Positions 26,884 to 35,562 of a stretch of DNA of 64,000 nucleotides are shown one piece after another. The position numbers and the translations under genes were made by a program. Source of the stretch: Trichomonas vaginalis G3 (lineage: Eukaryota > Parabasalia > Trichomonadida > Trichomonadidae). The stretch covers positions 186,001-250,000 of the forward strand of contig NC_067204.1 of NCBI RefSeq assembly GCF_026262505.1, in the 5' to 3' direction. The stretch's first letter is position 1. Every line of letters starts with the position of its first letter. The notes under the pieces were generated by a model. That model was given only the letters and a program-made list of their open reading frames with translations, was not told where the DNA came from and ran no database searches.

Positions 26884-27622
26884 TCTGGCCTCTTATAAGG
26901 CCAGATCTTCGTATTTCATGCTTCCCAGGGCCGGATTTCTCTCCTGCCGCCCTAGATCAGGACGGCATTTGAGAAAGCCGGCCCTGAGTAATGTAAGCGA
27001 GGCTCTGGCCTCTACTGAGGCCAGAGACTGTGATATTACGTCTTTCAGGGCCGAGTTTCTGCGAGAATGTCTATCATGTGGATGATCATCGCAAAACTCG
27101 GCCCTGAGGATGAATTTTGCAGGCTCTGGCTGCTAGGGCCAGAGCTTGGTATTGTAGGATTCCCAGGGCCGGTTTTCGCTCCTGCCGCCCGGGATAAGGG
27201 CGGCATTTGAGAAAGCCGGCCCTGGGTATTTAAAACGAAGCCCTGGCCTTTGCTGGGGCCAGAGCCTGTATCTGTATGTCTTTCAGGGCCGAGTTCTTGC
27301 GAGACTGTCGACATGATCGACGATCATCGCAAAACTCGGCCCTGAGGATTGTTTTTGAAAGCTCTGGCCACTGCTAAGGCCAGAGCTTCGTATGGGCACT
27401 CTCTCGGAGCTGGATTCCTCTCCGGCCGCCCTGAATCAGGGCGGTCTTTGAGGAAACCGGCCCCGAGGATGGTTTGCGAAGCTCTGGCCTTAGAAATGGC
27501 CAGAGCTTGTGATTTTAATGAAGAGCCAAGTTCCTCTCGGATCGTGCCTAATGAGGACGACCGTCGAGGAACTTGGCTCTGAGGAGATGAATTGTGAGCT
27601 CTGGCCTCGATGAAGGCCAGAG
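26884..27622. repeat. GC-rich array of alternating short and long hairpins, 239-bp unit
   Basis: Short hairpins with CTCTGGCC / GGCCAGAG arms start at 26,884, 27,003, 27,123, 27,241, 27,361, 27,481 and 27,599, a spacing of 118-120 bases. Between them are long hairpins of ~60 bases of two alternating types. Type A (26,926, 27,164, 27,404) has CAGGGCCGG-like arms and an inner GCCGCCC hairpin. Type B (27,046, 27,284, 27,522) has CAGGGCCGAG-like arms and a GCGA-containing loop region. The full unit of ~239 bases is present three times. Arms stay complementary where units differ (for example AGAGCCAAGTTCCTC with GAGGAACTTGGCTCT at 27,522). The array is far richer in G+C than its flanks. Confidence 0.9.
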
Positions 27623-27632
27623 TTTTGAATGG

Positions 27633-27685
27633 AATGTTTTGATGGGATGAGCCAATGCTCAGTAAGCTCGTCCCATCAAAACATT
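27633..27685. repeat. Closing hairpin of the array
   Basis: AATGTTTTGATGGGA and its complement TCCCATCAAAACATT enclose an inner GAGC/GCTC hairpin. Sequence unlike the array units, with a sharp return to A/T-rich DNA afterwards. Confidence 0.8.
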
Positions 27686-27983
27686 CGATTAAAAATTGAA
27701 TTAAAAATTATCGTAATCATTGAAAAATTACAACAATATTTTTGAATAATATTATTATATAATAAGAATTGAATAAATTTCTCACAAAATTAAATAAAAA
27801 TTTCCAAAAATAATAGAAAATTTTAAAAATTATTGAAAAAATAACAAATTTGATAAGAAAATTAAGGATTAGAGAAATTTAAGAAATATAGAAAATGGTT
27901 ATTTATTATTGTAATGGGAAATTGAGGATATTTGAGGAGTTTTATACAGAATGTGATATTTATAATTAAAAGAAATGAAGATA
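27686..27983. other. Very A/T-rich host spacer
   Basis: Runs of A and T with no reading frame, repeat or hairpin that I can support. Confidence 0.6.
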
Positions 27984-28206
27984 TTCAAGAAAGGAGTTTA
28001 CAAATGCAGGGTAAAGGAACAATACTCTGCATTTGTAAACTCCTTTCTTGAATTGAAATTCAATGTCACATTCAAGTGAAAAAGTGCAAGCTATTCGAGA
28101 AAGGAGTTTACAAATGCAGGGTAAAGGAACAATACTCTGCATTTGTAAACTCCTTTCTTGAATTAAAATTCAATGAATCACATTCAAGTGAAAAAGTGCG
28201 AGTTTT
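27984..28206. repeat. Tandem duplicate of a long hairpin
   Basis: Two copies of a ~110-base unit. Each carries a hairpin (27,984-28,052 and 28,093-28,162) with arms GAAAGGAGTTTACAAATGCA and complement, and an A/G-rich loop GGGTAAAGGAACAATACT. The tail CACATTCAAGTGAAAAAGTG follows each. The arms and loop are identical between the copies. Confidence 0.9.
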
Positions 28207-28661
28207 CCTAATTTACACATATAAATGCAATATAATAGCAATCCCACTAAGCACAAATGTAATCTCAATCAAAACACATTATCTTCATAAATGTTAACAA
28301 ATTTTTCTATTCACACATGTCTAATCATAAATAATTAAGTCTATTCATTATTTATCGTCTAATCAAATATAATTTACATTCTAATTGATAATTGTTATAT
28401 AAAAATAAAATAGATTATATTTCAAATGAGACTCTTAGAGTTTTTCTTATTTTAACATTGTAATAATATAGAATAGCATATAAATATATATGTAATAACG
28501 TATATATATGCTTATTTCTCTCATGTTTCGAAATGCAATGTGATATTGCACTCACTTTTTATAGAAATCTACCATACTCATTGAAATGATGACATATACG
28601 TTTGTCTATCTATCTACGTTGTAAAAACCTTCATTTGCCCTAAGCTCAAAGTTTTTCTCAT
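28207..28661. other. A/T-rich host spacer
   Basis: No gene is supported. Short AT microsatellite-like stretches near 28,480-28,510. Confidence 0.55.
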
Positions 28662-28742
28662 TCATTGCTTTAAATTGACCAAAAAATTGAATACTTCCTT
28701 TAAATTGACCGTTCAATTTAAAGATCGTCCCCTCAGTGGAAA
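28662..28742 (-). repeat. Empty-site copy of the repeat hit by the TTAA insertion
   Basis: The reverse complement of this stretch matches 25,043-25,084 joined to 26,128-26,170. It contains the palindrome CTTTAAATTGACCGTTCAAT with complement-like end, so it is itself a small palindromic repeat. Confidence 0.75.
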
Positions 28743-29088
28743 CTCCAATGTTTAAGGTTTTGATCAAATCTCTTCTTTTTGATATCTGAAACGACAAATA
28801 GGTAGATAATTGTATGGACATGTTATGGTCATGCTTATGCAGAATGATATCTATTCTATCAAGAGAAAATAGACCTCGAAGTGTCGAAAATTGAATAGTT
28901 GTAAACTAAAGCGGTGATCCCTTAATGAAAAATCTTAATAATATTGCAAAATGCTGAGATTTTCAGAAGATCACTTAAATGACTATATATTGTCATACAG
29001 TAAGATTCACATAATACTAATTATTAACATAAAATAACAATAATTTTATTTCTAAATCATAATTAAACAAATTAAATAACAAATGTCG
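28743..29088. other. 3' flank of the host coiled-coil gene
   Basis: A/T-rich; no further gene is seen. The 3' end of the gene at 29,089 is followed on the minus strand by short T/A runs that could serve as a polyadenylation region. Confidence 0.45.
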
Positions 29089-31302
29089 TTAAATATCTTC
29101 TGCTGAATTATTAGATGTATAAGTTTCATCCTCAGACTCTTCCTCATCTTGTGTAGTGAAAACCATATCTTTATCAGCAGAAGTCAAATTGTCTGAGATC
29201 GAACTGTTTGATTTCTTCATTTTAGCTCGTAACTCGTTGTTTTCTTTTTCTTTATTTGATAAATTCTGCATTAAAATTTCAATTTGTTTTTGAAGTTGAA
29301 TTTCTTTTGTTTTAGATTGCAACTGGTCATTTATAACATTTTGGAGATCAGAAACTCGCTTTTCCAATAAGCTATTCTGTGATTTCAATTGAGATATTGT
29401 ATTTGCTTCAGTTTGTGTAGAATAAATGGTTGGAGTTCTATACTGTGGTGAATTATATGATAGAACATTAGGTTCTGGTGAACTCATTTGTTTCTGAGGA
29501 GTCAATTGAATGATTTTTTCTTTGAGCATTTCGTTTTCTATTGAAATCTTCTTATATTCAGAAGCAGCTTTCTTTAGCTTCGATATTTCACTTGCTGTTT
29601 CATTTTGAATTCGTTCATTATTGTTTTCTGATGCAATAAGTGACATTGAGAGCTGAGATATTTGATCTTTGAGGTCTTCTTTCTCTGTTTCCCATTGAAT
29701 CTTTTCTTTGTTATAGGAATCTCTCAGTTCTTGAATGATTTTATTTAATTGTTCGTTAGATTCAGTTAATTTTCTATTTTCTTCTGTTAATTGTTCAATA
29801 GATTTGCTTTGCTCATAGAGTTTAGTATCATTAAGTTGATTTTGCATCTCAGATTTTTTACATTTTTCCAATTGTTTCTTTGTCTTGTATAATTCATCAT
29901 TCATTTGATTCCATTGTTGTATAATGGTCTTGTAGCGTTGAATATCCAAATTGTGGCTCACTAATTCTGCGTTTAAACTTTCAATTTGTTTCTTCTTTTG
30001 ACTGATTAACTGTTCATGGAATTCTTTCTCTTGTGTACTCATAATTTCACGCTGTGTAGCAGCCTGGATTAATTTGGACTTCTCAGAAAGCTCAATTTCA
30101 AGAAAATCTTTAGATTTCTTATTTTCTTCATTTTCTTTCGAAATTTTATCAAATTGAGCTTTAATATTATCATATTCGCTCTGTAATATTCTTTTTTCTT
30201 TATCAAGTTTCTGTATCGTTGCATCGGAATTTTGTGAAAGTTTCGTCATTGATTCTGAATATTTTTGCATGCTGGAGTCAAGTTTCTTTTGTGTCTTAAA
30301 AACTTCCTTGGAAAGCGAATCGTTTTGGATTTGGAGCTGAGATATCTGTTTTGCTGATTCTGAAAGGCTGAATCTAAGAGATTCGAGCTCATCTTTATCG
30401 GCTATTGATTGGGCTCTCATGTCTTCGTTTTCTTGTTGAATTTTGAGCATTTCATCATTTGATTCTTGAATTTTCTTCAAAAGTTCAGCAATGTATTGTA
30501 AATCTGCTGCATTTTTCTCGTAAATGTTGACCTTACTTGGAGAACTTGGCTTTTCCTGTGATTGTTTCTTAGTTATTGAATCTAATTGTTCGGTAAGATC
30601 GTTTATTTGCTTTTTAAGCTGAGATACGTTTTCAGAATCATTATCATATGGGCCCAATCTATTTATTTCAGAGAGCAATGCAGTAATTTTGGTTTTATAC
30701 TTCTTTTTCTGAGTTTGATACTTTGTTTCGAGATTTTCAATAATATCAGAGATAATATTTCGTGTGACTGTTGGATTTACGTCACTTTCAATTCCATTTT
30801 GTAAAAGTTCGACAATAATTTTCATCGGCAATTCTTTAAATGATGGTGAATTCTTAAGGATATTATAGTTTTGGATAAATGAATGTCGAAACAGTTGATA
30901 ATTTTTATTGCTTTTGATTGTTTTTGATAAAATATTTATAAATTCTTCGGCTTGTGATGGAATTTGATAAAATTTATTTGTTGGTATCATAGCAATATCG
31001 TATCGTTTAAATTCTTCATTTAAAATTTGCAAGCGGTCTAAAGGAAGAGAAAATGATTGATTGTTCAAATATCTGAATAAGCATTGTAGTTCAAATGGAT
31101 TTTTCGTATATATCATTGCTCGTTTCTTTTCGTTTTTTAGTAAATCGCGCATCTTAACGAATTTTTCATGAATTAAACTTGAATTTACGCAGCAAATCAC
31201 TGGAATTTTCATTGAATCATCACTAATAAACAGAAGGAAATCGTTATATTGGTTGGATTGCGTTCCTGACTCATAGCAAATCCAACGAGAAATCTGTAAC
31301 AT
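29089..31302 (-). CDS. Host protein: BTB-like N-terminal region and long coiled coil, 737 aa
   Basis: An intact single-exon gene starting MLQISRWICYESGTQ. Residues ~18-110 (DFLLFISDDSMKIPVICC, then FELQCLFRYLNNQSF, then LQILNEEFKRYDI) have the layout of the BTB-like domain found at the N-terminus of many trichomonad ankyrin and coiled-coil proteins. Residues ~110-200 form a helical BACK-like region. Residues ~200-690 are almost unbroken heptad coiled coil rich in Gln, Lys, Glu and Ser, with a Pro/Ser/Thr break near 610-640. The end is acidic. It is likely a structural or scaffold protein of the cytoskeleton or trafficking; the partner is unknown. It is unlike the Polinton genes in codon use and is flanked by host spacer. 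Confidence 0.8.
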   Translation of the reverse strand: MLQISRWICYESGTQSNQYNDFLLFISDDSMKIPVICCVNSSLIHEKFVKMRDLLKNEKKRAMIYTKNPFELQCLFRYLNNQSFSLPLDRLQILNEEFKRYDIAMIPTNKFYQIPSQAEEFINILSKTIKSNKNYQLFRHSFIQNYNILKNSPSFKELPMKIIVELLQNGIESDVNPTVTRNIISDIIENLETKYQTQKKKYKTKITALLSEINRLGPYDNDSENVSQLKKQINDLTEQLDSITKKQSQEKPSSPSKVNIYEKNAADLQYIAELLKKIQESNDEMLKIQQENEDMRAQSIADKDELESLRFSLSESAKQISQLQIQNDSLSKEVFKTQKKLDSSMQKYSESMTKLSQNSDATIQKLDKEKRILQSEYDNIKAQFDKISKENEENKKSKDFLEIELSEKSKLIQAATQREIMSTQEKEFHEQLISQKKKQIESLNAELVSHNLDIQRYKTIIQQWNQMNDELYKTKKQLEKCKKSEMQNQLNDTKLYEQSKSIEQLTEENRKLTESNEQLNKIIQELRDSYNKEKIQWETEKEDLKDQISQLSMSLIASENNNERIQNETASEISKLKKAASEYKKISIENEMLKEKIIQLTPQKQMSSPEPNVLSYNSPQYRTPTIYSTQTEANTISQLKSQNSLLEKRVSDLQNVINDQLQSKTKEIQLQKQIEILMQNLSNKEKENNELRAKMKKSNSSISDNLTSADKDMVFTTQDEEESEDETYTSNNSAEDI

Positions 31303-31330
31303 TTTTTAAAAATAGCCAGAATTAAGAAAA

Positions 31331-31335
31331 TATGA
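31331..31335 (-). promoter_or_regulatory. Possible Inr (TCATA) of the coiled-coil gene
   Basis: On the minus strand TCATA lies about 30 bases upstream of the ATG and fits the trichomonad initiator TCA-Y-W. The distance is longer than usual, so this is tentative. Confidence 0.35.
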
Positions 31336-31567
31336 ACTTAAAACATCCAAATGTTAAACAGTTAACACATTGTTTTCAATTGGATTACGTTATTTCATGA
31401 ATCTTAGTAATTGGTAATACTAAAGCTACATGGAAGCTGGAATTATGATGTGTACTTGCTAGATAATTCATATACAGAGGATTAAATTAGGATTTCAGTC
31501 AAATATATTGGATATAAAATAATGCTTACCAAATGGATGATTAATGGGGAAAACACATCGTTTAGAT

Positions 31568-32204
31568 GGAATTGTTGTAAACAGAAATTCATCAAAAGTG
31601 ACACCTCAGAAAAGCTAAAATATTGAATTTTTGGAACTTTTGATAGAGCACGTTTTTAAATATTAATTTAAGTAAATGTATATTTTGTAAAGATTCTTTT
31701 TAATAAAAAAATAAAATTTTGAAGAAGAACACAAAATCTTCTGAAAAATAATATCACATAAACTCATATTATTTTCTAATATATAACTATTTTATATAAA
31801 AATCAAATTCAATGATCTTAAAAGCGAATGATAAACCTCAAAATTTACGAATATAATGAGTGGGAATATAATGCTTATCTATCATAAAACCATATGAAAT
31901 ATTCCCACTCATTATATTCGTAAATTTTGAGGTTTATCCTTCGCTTTTAAGATCATTGAATTTGATTTTTATATAAAATATTATATATTAGAAAATAATA
32001 TGAGTTTATGTGATATTATTTTTCAGAAGATTTCATTCTATATGCCTATGAAAAGTACTCTCAAAACTAACTTTTTCCTAATTATAATTAAATCTAGAAT
32101 ATTGTATTATGCTTAGTATTATTTCATTTTTCTCATTCAATTTAGAATTTACAAATGTCAAAAAATTGAGAGCTGTCACTTTTGATGAATTTCTGTTTAT
32201 TACA
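31568..32204. mobile_element. TIR-TIR mini-element 2
   Basis: The left arm (31,568-31,897) is the inverted complement of the terminal repeat seen at 24,697-25,014 and 59,180-59,502. At 31,898 the sequence turns and runs back out through a shorter, partly divergent arm to TGAATTTCTGTTTA near 32,204. Both outer ends are the Polinton terminus, with no genes inside: a miniature derivative. A possible 4-base GAAT lies on each side, but a clear target duplication is not established. Confidence 0.75.
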
Positions 32205-32408
32205 GAATCAGTATGTTTTATATGATTCAAATATTTAATCCAGAAAAAAAATTAAAAATTAAAAATTTCATACTATCGAAGGTAGAATATGATTTTACAA
32301 CATCGTTTATTTAGGGCTGTACAAAATCGAGAAAAACATTGCCGTGCGGTAATATAGGGTCAAAAAAATCGCGCCTCGGCACTATTAAGTGCGCATTATA
32401 TTTAATAT

Positions 32409-32492
32409 GTCCTTCTTTTTTTTCTTTTTTCTTCTTCTTCTTTTCCTTTCCTTCTTCCTCTCCTTCCTCTTCTTTCCTTCTCCTTTTCTTTT
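32409..32492 (+). repeat. Polypyrimidine tract
   Basis: About 85 bases are almost purely C and T (for example CTTCTTCTTCTTTTCCTTTC). The tract has no coding meaning that I can support and could adopt unusual DNA structure. Confidence 0.75.
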
Positions 32493-32717
32493 TACAACAA
32501 CGTCGAAGATCTTCGAATTTGATTGTTGGAAAAGCATCTATTTCAGATAAAGGATGCCTTTCTCACAGTCAACATACGAGGGTCCTGGCTGAAACGTTCT
32601 CAAAAAGCCTGAGATGGTAATTCTCTGATCACTCATAGCTGGGTAGGTAGTCATTGCTGACAATACCTGTCTTTATGCATGCACGCTTTCATGTATATGG
32701 GTTTACACTATCAATTC

Positions 32718-33006
32718 GCAAAGTTGTTCCGAATTCTTCCAAAATGGAAGGACCCGAAACAACTTTGCTTGTTAACGATACAGACGCATTACTTTGCATT
32801 GATACTGTGCTGAGTTGTGTAGAAAGTTTGATTAGAGTTGTTTTGTTCTGGTATCTCTCATCTTCTGATGAGAGAAATCAAAGCAACACAACTCTAATGA
32901 GTTTGTTTTCACTCATTTGTATGTAGGTTTTTAGTTCGATTGGAGCTGCTTCATAATGAGATCTCTCATCAATTGATGAGGGAGATCATAACAAAGCAGC
33001 TCTAAT
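32718..33006. repeat. Second hairpin array, ~110-bp spacing
   Basis: Three hairpins in a row: 32,718-32,769 (arms GCAAAGTTGTT, inner TTCC/GGAA), 32,831-32,899 (ATTAGAGTTGTTTTG, inner TCTCTCATC-TTCT-GATGAGAGA) and 32,939-33,006 (ATTGGAGCTGCTTC, inner TCTCTCATC-AATT-GATGAG). The second and third share the nested inner stem and outer ATTRGAG end. The build resembles the 26.9-27.6 kb array, with an outer stem plus a nested inner stem at regular spacing, though the sequences differ. Confidence 0.8.
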
Positions 33007-33129
33007 GTATATGCTCGTATTAACCGGGTTGTAATGCGTTGTAACGTCAGCTAGTTAGTATCTAGTAATTGGGTACCAAGGGTCTACGCCTCTTAGTACT
33101 CAAATTACTAGAATCTGCAAAAAACCGTT

Positions 33130-33429
33130 TGACACGTAAAATATTTCGACATTTACAAAAATAAAAAAAAATAATTTTTTAAAAATTAACTTTAAAAATT
33201 AACGTTAAAATTTTTGACACTTCACAAAATAAAAAAATTAATTTAAAAATTAACGTTAAAATTTTTGACACTTCACAAAATAAAAAAATAAACTTAAAAA
33301 TTAACGTTAAAATTTTTTTATTTATTTTTTTTATCATAGATTTTAACACCCAGAGTAAAAAAATAAACTTAAAAATAAATTAACTCAAAATTTTTTTAAT
33401 TTCTGTATATACTAAATTTTTCATAAATG
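33130..33429. repeat. A/T-rich tandem repeats before element B
   Basis: Four imperfect copies of a ~50-base unit containing AAAATTAACGTTAAAATTTT and GACACTTCACAAAAT. No gene. The true left limit of element B lies in or near this stretch. Confidence 0.6.
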
Positions 33430-33439
33430 ATAAAATTAA

Positions 33440-33565
33440 TTTTAGGGTAGAAGGTTAGATCTAACCCGATTTCTAACCTCTTTTCTACCCTCATAAATTT
33501 ACACCAAAAATATATTTAGGGTAGAAGGTTAGATCTAACCCGATTTCTAACCTCTTTTCTAACCC
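33440..33565. repeat. Two GATC-centred palindrome arrays, GGTTA/GGGTA type
   Basis: Both arrays read GGGTAGAAGGTTAGATC, then TAACC x2 and TACCC (or AACCC). Inner GGTTA pairs with TAACC and outer GGGTA with TACCC. Confidence 0.85.
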
Positions 33566-33586
33566 TGTGAATTTACATGAATTTTC

Positions 33587-34055
33587 TTATAAAGTTGCGA
33601 TAGTTGAATTCAGTAACTGAGCCTCAAGGAAGAAAACATCCTTTCCGTCTTCGGGTAACACAACGGGGCATTTATGATCGTGTGTAGAATACATATCAAT
33701 CCAAAACTCCCTATTATTTCCTGATAACTTATAATATTTAATATTTGTTAATGGTGATGCTCTAGTATGGCCGATAAATTCATTTTCAACCCCTTTAGCG
33801 ATATTTGAATATAAAATGACTTGTTTTCTGTCCCATACATTATATGTTATTATTGGTGATAACACTGTTCGTTCTTCTCCGGGTTTATAATTAAATACAT
33901 TCATGAAGTCTTCATTATACTGAGAAATTTTAAAACCTATCCTAAAATCACTTTGTCTCTTTTCTGCTACTTCATTAAACGGCGAGTATATAACAAATGT
34001 GCATGTATGTGAATCATCTATTTGTTCAATAAATTCATAATGAAAGTCTATACAA
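33587..34055 (-). pseudogene. Minor capsid protein remnant, divergent
   Basis: Matches the C-terminal two thirds of the minor capsid proteins at 7920-8777 and 54248-55105 (VENEFIGHTRASPL, then REFWIDMYSTHDHKCPV), but with more differences than those two have from each other. It is truncated where a piece of inner TIR sequence begins (34,057-34,112). It is an older fossil of a related Polinton. Confidence 0.7.
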
Positions 34056-34056
34056 T

Positions 34057-34112
34057 AAACATATATAAAATTTGATCATAAATAAAATTGTTTTAAATTA
34101 CTTCTTCATTTA
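34057..34112 (-). repeat. Fragment of inner Polinton TIR
   Basis: The reverse complement matches 24,375-24,432 inside the mini-element, marking a junction between two Polinton pieces. Confidence 0.65.
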
Positions 34113-34296
34113 AATTAGTTAGTATACCTAAGTTGTGTACTGAGGCACTGCACGTCTCCATACACAACTTAACGGTTTTGACACTTCACGAAACCGTTAA
34201 CATATATTTTACAACACAAACGACAACACCAACTTAACCTTAAATATTTATAAAGCCGCCAACCACTTCACCTTACTACTGTAAAAATAAACGTTC

Positions 34297-34617
34297 TCAC
34301 TTACAAAAGTATTGCAACTCCTCCCATTGCTGTGCTTCATATAACAGCTCATAATCTTCTGACTCACTTTCTTCTTCATATAGGTCAAAATCACTGTCAT
34401 AGTTTATACCTGTAAGTTTTGACAAAGCTAATGAAACACGTTTACCGTTTGTATCGTATGCTTGTATAAACTTTCCATTCTTCATTCCTTCATAAACGCT
34501 CAAACTAACTTTACCCTTTCTCCCTCGTATCTGATAGAATGTATTTTCACGAGGAACGAAGAACAAGTTCTTGAACTCATGACCGTTGTAGTTTGTTATC
34601 TCAATAGTTTTCGTCAT
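34297..34617 (-). CDS. Conserved Polinton protein with acidic tail, 106 aa
   Basis: Same protein as 58390-58710, with the same variant of the acidic tail (DLYEEESESEDYELLYE). The flanking sequence to 34,130 is also the inverted copy of that at 58,711-58,890, so this end of the block has been duplicated in inverted orientation. Confidence 0.65.
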   Translation of the reverse strand: MTKTIEITNYNGHEFKNLFFVPRENTFYQIRGRKGKVSLSVYEGMKNGKFIQAYDTNGKRVSLALSKLTGINYDSDFDLYEEESESEDYELLYEAQQWEELQYFCK

Positions 34618-34705
34618 TTACATCCAAATAAACTTAAAAATAAACTTAAAAATAAACTTAAAAATTAATGATATCACCACCCTCACACGTATGAAAACAT
34701 AGCAC

Positions 34706-34766
34706 AAAAATAAATTTAGGTGAAGTGGTGACATCTCACCTCTTTTTTCACCTCTTTTTTCACCCA
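34706..34766. repeat. GATC-type palindrome array with altered centre
   Basis: GGTGA arms around ACATCT in place of AGATCT, matching the altered copy at 58,241-58,300. Confidence 0.8.
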
Positions 34767-34776
34767 CTTGAATTCA

Positions 34777-35301
34777 TTACTTTATAACTCTCTTCCTTGG
34801 TTTCTTTTTAGTTGCTTTCTTCACGTCTGTCTCCAACTTGACTGTCTTTCTTCTTCGTCCGTAATGATACCAGTTACTTCCACCAGTCAATGGGTTAAAT
34901 GGTCTTTCGTAAGGGTTTCCATACATTCCATAGGGACCATACGGAAGAACTACTGGTGGAGAAGAAACATTTTCTTTAGTTCCATCGACTCTATTTAAAT
35001 GCATTGTTTCACCTTTCATCTGGTCATTAAAGTCTTTTGCGTGTTTTGCAAACTCATCGTCCTTTCCTAAAGCATTTTCTGACTCAGTCGCAACCAAATT
35101 GGATGCTTTATTTATGAGCCCTATTTTATTTAATCTTAACTTCTTTGCAACCCAGCCTCCAATCTTTCCTTTATTTGCATCTAATGTCTTCGAAACTCTT
35201 CCTCCACTCATTTTATTTACTGCGTCATAAGCCCCAAGTGCTTTTGCTCCAAATGCTAATGCTTTTGTTCCCATTGCGCCTAAAGCTGCCCAAGCTACCA
35301 T
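34777..35301 (-). CDS. Small virion-type protein, Gly/Ala-rich start and basic end, 174 aa
   Basis: MVAWAALGAMGTKALAFGAK begins a Gly/Ala/Lys-rich amphipathic region of ~60 residues. A charged middle, a Pro/Tyr/Gly-rich stretch (YGPYGMYGNPYERPF) and a basic end (KKATKKKPRKRVIK) follow. The build resembles 18494-18895 and 22001-22243. It lies directly downstream of the 86-residue frame on the same strand. A capsid-lining or DNA-binding virion protein is inferred; no family match is claimed. Confidence 0.55.
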   Translation of the reverse strand: MVAWAALGAMGTKALAFGAKALGAYDAVNKMSGGRVSKTLDANKGKIGGWVAKKLRLNKIGLINKASNLVATESENALGKDDEFAKHAKDFNDQMKGETMHLNRVDGTKENVSSPPVVLPYGPYGMYGNPYERPFNPLTGGSNWYHYGRRRKTVKLETDVKKATKKKPRKRVIK

Positions 35302-35562
35302 TTACACCATATTAAAATCATCTCTCTTCAATATTATCTCATAAAAGTTCTCGTTACTGGAGAAAGTCAATGAAACATAAGCGTTCTCACGGGCTTCGCC
35401 CTCACCGCTTCGGTCTGAAAGACCTTCAGGACTCAAAGAGTCCGTTTGCGGTCTATCTAACTTCTTTCTTATCTCATCTATTCTCAATAAAATGTCTGAA
35501 CAATTGCTAACATCTTCTACAACAGTTATTTCATCATGAATGACCTTCAAGAACAAGCTCAT
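35302..35562 (-). CDS. Small Polinton protein carrying a palindromic coding insert, 86 aa
   Basis: MSLFLKVIHDEITVVEDVSN, a helix, then the inserted peptide QTDSLSPEGLSDRS and GEGEARE, then a beta patch to the end. The insert (35,391-35,450 in DNA) is a three-hairpin repeat that also occurs in the unrelated tail-fibre gene at 39,979-40,041, coding the same peptide. The host protein itself is not recognised. It abuts both neighbours on the minus strand. Confidence 0.55.
   Translation of the reverse strand: MSLFLKVIHDEITVVEDVSNCSDILLRIDEIRKKLDRPQTDSLSPEGLSDRSGEGEARENAYVSLTFSSNENFYEIILKRDDFNMV
35391..35450 (-). repeat. Three-hairpin palindromic coding repeat, copy 1
   Basis: GGGCTTCGCCC, GGTCTGAAAGACC and GGACTCAAAGAGTCC follow one another. 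The reverse complement is nearly identical to 39,979-40,041. Confidence 0.9.

Noticed and set aside
26876-27582. Several open reading frames of 69-89 codons in the hairpin array
   Set aside because: They read through the palindromes on both strands, have no conserved start and give repetitive peptides; the array explains them.
26884-27622. CRISPR-like array because of regular spacing
   Set aside because: The repeated parts are long hairpins with no unique spacers, the host is a eukaryote and there are no cas genes.
32339-32620. 93-codon frame over the polypyrimidine tract
   Set aside because: The Ser/Phe/Leu run is only the translation of the C/T tract.
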